A stretch of 64,000 nucleotides of DNA from Rutidosis leptorrhynchoides. Its lineage: Eukaryota > Streptophyta > Magnoliopsida > Asterales > Asteraceae. Each line of letters begins with the position of its first letter. Within the stretch, counting starts at the first letter, position 1. Location: assembly GCF_046630445.1 (NCBI RefSeq), contig NC_092333.1:96694001-96758000 (forward strand). The letters are read 5' to 3'. Positions 62,557-64,000 of the stretch are shown here, piece by piece. The position numbers and the translations under genes are program-made. The notes under the pieces were generated by a model, which saw nothing but the letters and a program-made list of their open reading frames with translations, was not told the DNA's origin and did not search any database.

Positions 62557-62973
62557 ATGAAGACTGCCTGTGAACTAAACCATGGTCTAATGCTACACGC
62601 TTTGATCACTAAACGTAATAATGACACACTACCGAGTGAAATAGTATCAGTAATCAGAGAAAGAATGGACGGAGTTAGAAAAGAATCCAGATGCGAAGAT
62701 AATAAGTTACAATTTGGTAAAGGAAAATCAAAATCCGCAGCGAAAAGAAGAGCACGACACCTAGAAAGATGTCACAAATGCGGAAAATGGTCACATGGAG
62801 GTAAATGTTCAAATAATCAAACCTATTCAAACACCGAATTTGTTACTTTATGCAGAGACGGACCGTTCATATGTTTAGAAGAAAAGACACTGAATGCTCG
62901 AGGTTACGCCTATGTAGCTATGGAAAACCAATTAAACCGACTATCTTATGAATGGGATAGATCATATAACTAA
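62557..62973 (+). CDS. extra small ORF after integrase, zinc-knuckle-like, 138 aa
   Basis: The ORF lies 165 bp after pol and is separate from it. It has a basic middle (KGKSKSAAKRRARHLERCHKC) and a C-X2-C-X4-H-X3-C motif, CHKCGKWSHGGKC (near residue 72), one residue shorter than a standard retroviral knuckle. No signal peptide or membrane span is seen, so it is not an obvious envelope-like protein, although Athila elements may carry an env-like ORF here. It might be a duplicated nucleocapsid-like protein or an accessory gene. Function unknown. Confidence 0.45.
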   Translation: MKTACELNHGLMLHALITKRNNDTLPSEIVSVIRERMDGVRKESRCEDNKLQFGKGKSKSAAKRRARHLERCHKCGKWSHGGKCSNNQTYSNTEFVTLCRDGPFICLEEKTLNARGYAYVAMENQLNRLSYEWDRSYN

Positions 62974-63958
62974 GAAATCTATTTCACAGGTAAGTCTGTA
63001 CAGTTTTTATTTATTTATTTTTATTTTTAACCTTTTGATAATAAACGCTAATTTGTTCGCTATAAAGTATTAAATTGGTATTGAATAAAATTAAGTTTGG
63101 CGACCGAAATTATTGATATCATTCAAAAATTTATTACATCACTGCGAAATTTAACGTTTATTCTTAAGGTATAAATATCTTTAATCAATCAACCCAAAAT
63201 ATTTCAAAAATTCGTCATGAGTTAAATTAAGTCTTGGAACCGAAATTACTTTACCAAAAAGAGGGGCGCATATTTTTGATAATATTTGATTGATTAAAGT
63301 GGGATAAAAAGCTAAAAAGATTTTTAATTTTATTTTTACCATGTTTTTAAAATTAATATTTAAATCTTAAATTAATATTGTAAACTTTGTAAAAACAATA
63401 TATTTAAAATTGAAAATATTTGAAAAATTAATATAAGTTTGGTGTGAATTTATAATATGAATTTTTAAATTAAGTTTGGTGTGAATTTTTAATTTTTAAA
63501 ATATGAATTTTTAATTTTATGCATTTCAAATTTTAAGTTTGGTGTGAATTTTTTAATATTAATTTTGAATTTTATATTTAAATTGTGTGAATTTAAAAAC
63601 AAAAATTTACTTTATCTCATTAAGTTAAAAATATGATTTTTAAAATTCGTCGTAAGTTGAAGACTAGGTCTTTGAACCGAAATTGCTTTACCCGAGGGAG
63701 GGACGAGAACTTTTATTATCATTATTTTTAATCTTATTGAATTAAATTATGCCAAAAACATTAAAAAACCCAAAAATCTTAGCTTTTAAAACAATCGCTA
63801 CAAAAAGACAAATTTTAAATTTTTTTCGAGGGACGGACTAGGACATCGATCCGAAACGACCTCGTCCTAAATAACAAGGGAAACAAAATTTTAAAATTAA
63901 TTACTTAATTGTTTTAATTAGTATAAGATGTTAAAAAAAAAAAAAAAAAAAAAAAACC
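62974..63958 (+). other. 3' internal region of Athila-type element
   Basis: AT-rich and non-coding. It carries repeated words: aagtttggtgtgaatttt at least three times between 63430 and 63555, and a pair of longer similar segments, ggaaccgaaattactttacc (about 63236) and gaaccgaaattgctttaccc (about 63673). A poly-A run of about 20 precedes the inverted repeat at 63959. Confidence 0.65.
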
Positions 63959-64000
63959 AAACTCCGCGACTCGCGGAGTTTGAAGGGTCCAAACACCGCG
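63959..64000. repeat. CpG-rich inverted repeat at right edge
   Basis: An 11-bp-arm copy of the repeat seen at 53668 (63959-63981), with the start of another (accgcg) cut by the window edge. It may lie in the 3' LTR or just before it. Confidence 0.8.

Larger units (their letters stand above)
53287..64000 (+). mobile_element. Athila-type Ty3/gypsy retrotransposon, right end outside window
   Basis: The 5' LTR starts TGATATTCG (53287) and ends about 55191. A primer site TGGCGCCGCTGCCGGGGA (55201-55218), of the tRNA-Asp type used by the Athila/Tat group, follows. Then come a long leader, gag, protease, RT, RNase H and integrase, and a small extra ORF. The 3' region continues past 64000. RT before integrase places it in Ty3/gypsy. 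It looks largely whole, with about four or five breaks. The outer duplication and LTR divergence cannot be measured because the other LTR is off the edge. Confidence 0.85.

Noticed and set aside
62557-62973. An envelope gene for the Athila-type element
   Set aside because: No signal peptide or transmembrane segment is visible; it is described only as an extra ORF with a zinc-knuckle-like motif.

Overview
The window looks like a plant nuclear genome, probably Asteraceae; the family comes from recognising the repeat families and is an inference. It is AT-rich, with long introns and nested retrotransposons. Only two host genes can be read in full, both on the minus strand. One at 33641-37376 encodes a 587-residue BAH plus TFIIS-like chromatin reader (AIPP3/BDT1-like). 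The other at 45504-48433 encodes a 596-residue mitochondrial-carrier-family protein. I resolved every intron of both as GT-AG, and the reading frames close exactly.

Left part (1-28318), a Russian-doll nest. An old LTR copy (here B') ends at 28318 and starts left of the window. A gag-only, minus-strand element sits in B'; its right LTR is 17716-20193 and its left end is outside the window. A solo LTR of the B family (282-15933, target duplication atcac) sits in that element's internal region. A 12.3-kb large retrotransposon derivative with 4-kb LTRs (1162-13472, duplication actgg) splits the solo LTR. A decayed Ty1/copia element (21455-27332, duplication ggaat) sits separately in B'.

Middle (28323-53286). 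A non-autonomous Helitron (28323-32101) carries a captured HSP70/BiP-like exon piece. It is followed by a 5'-truncated LINE (32239-32661) and the AIPP3-like gene, which has a hAT-type MITE exactly at one splice donor. A very young Ty1/copia element with LTRs identical by eye (37676-42719, duplication ccatt) lies about 295 bp upstream of that gene's ATG. Then come the carrier gene, with a SINE in intron 5, and a gene-poor stretch.

Right part (53287-64000). An Athila-type Ty3/gypsy element on the plus strand has its 5' LTR, tRNA-Asp-type primer site, gag, protease, RT, RNase H and integrase in the window. It also has an extra small ORF with a zinc-knuckle-like motif after integrase. It runs off the right edge.

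The most unusual signals are RNA-like structures in the mobile elements. (1) A 16-nt bulged hairpin with compensatory base changes is repeated 7 and 5 times in the leaders of two copia elements. (2) A tandem array in the gag-only element's LTR has units with covarying arms around a constant 10-nt loop. (3) A CpG-rich perfect inverted repeat recurs in the Athila element, again with a compensatory change. All were found by eye and need a covariation test.
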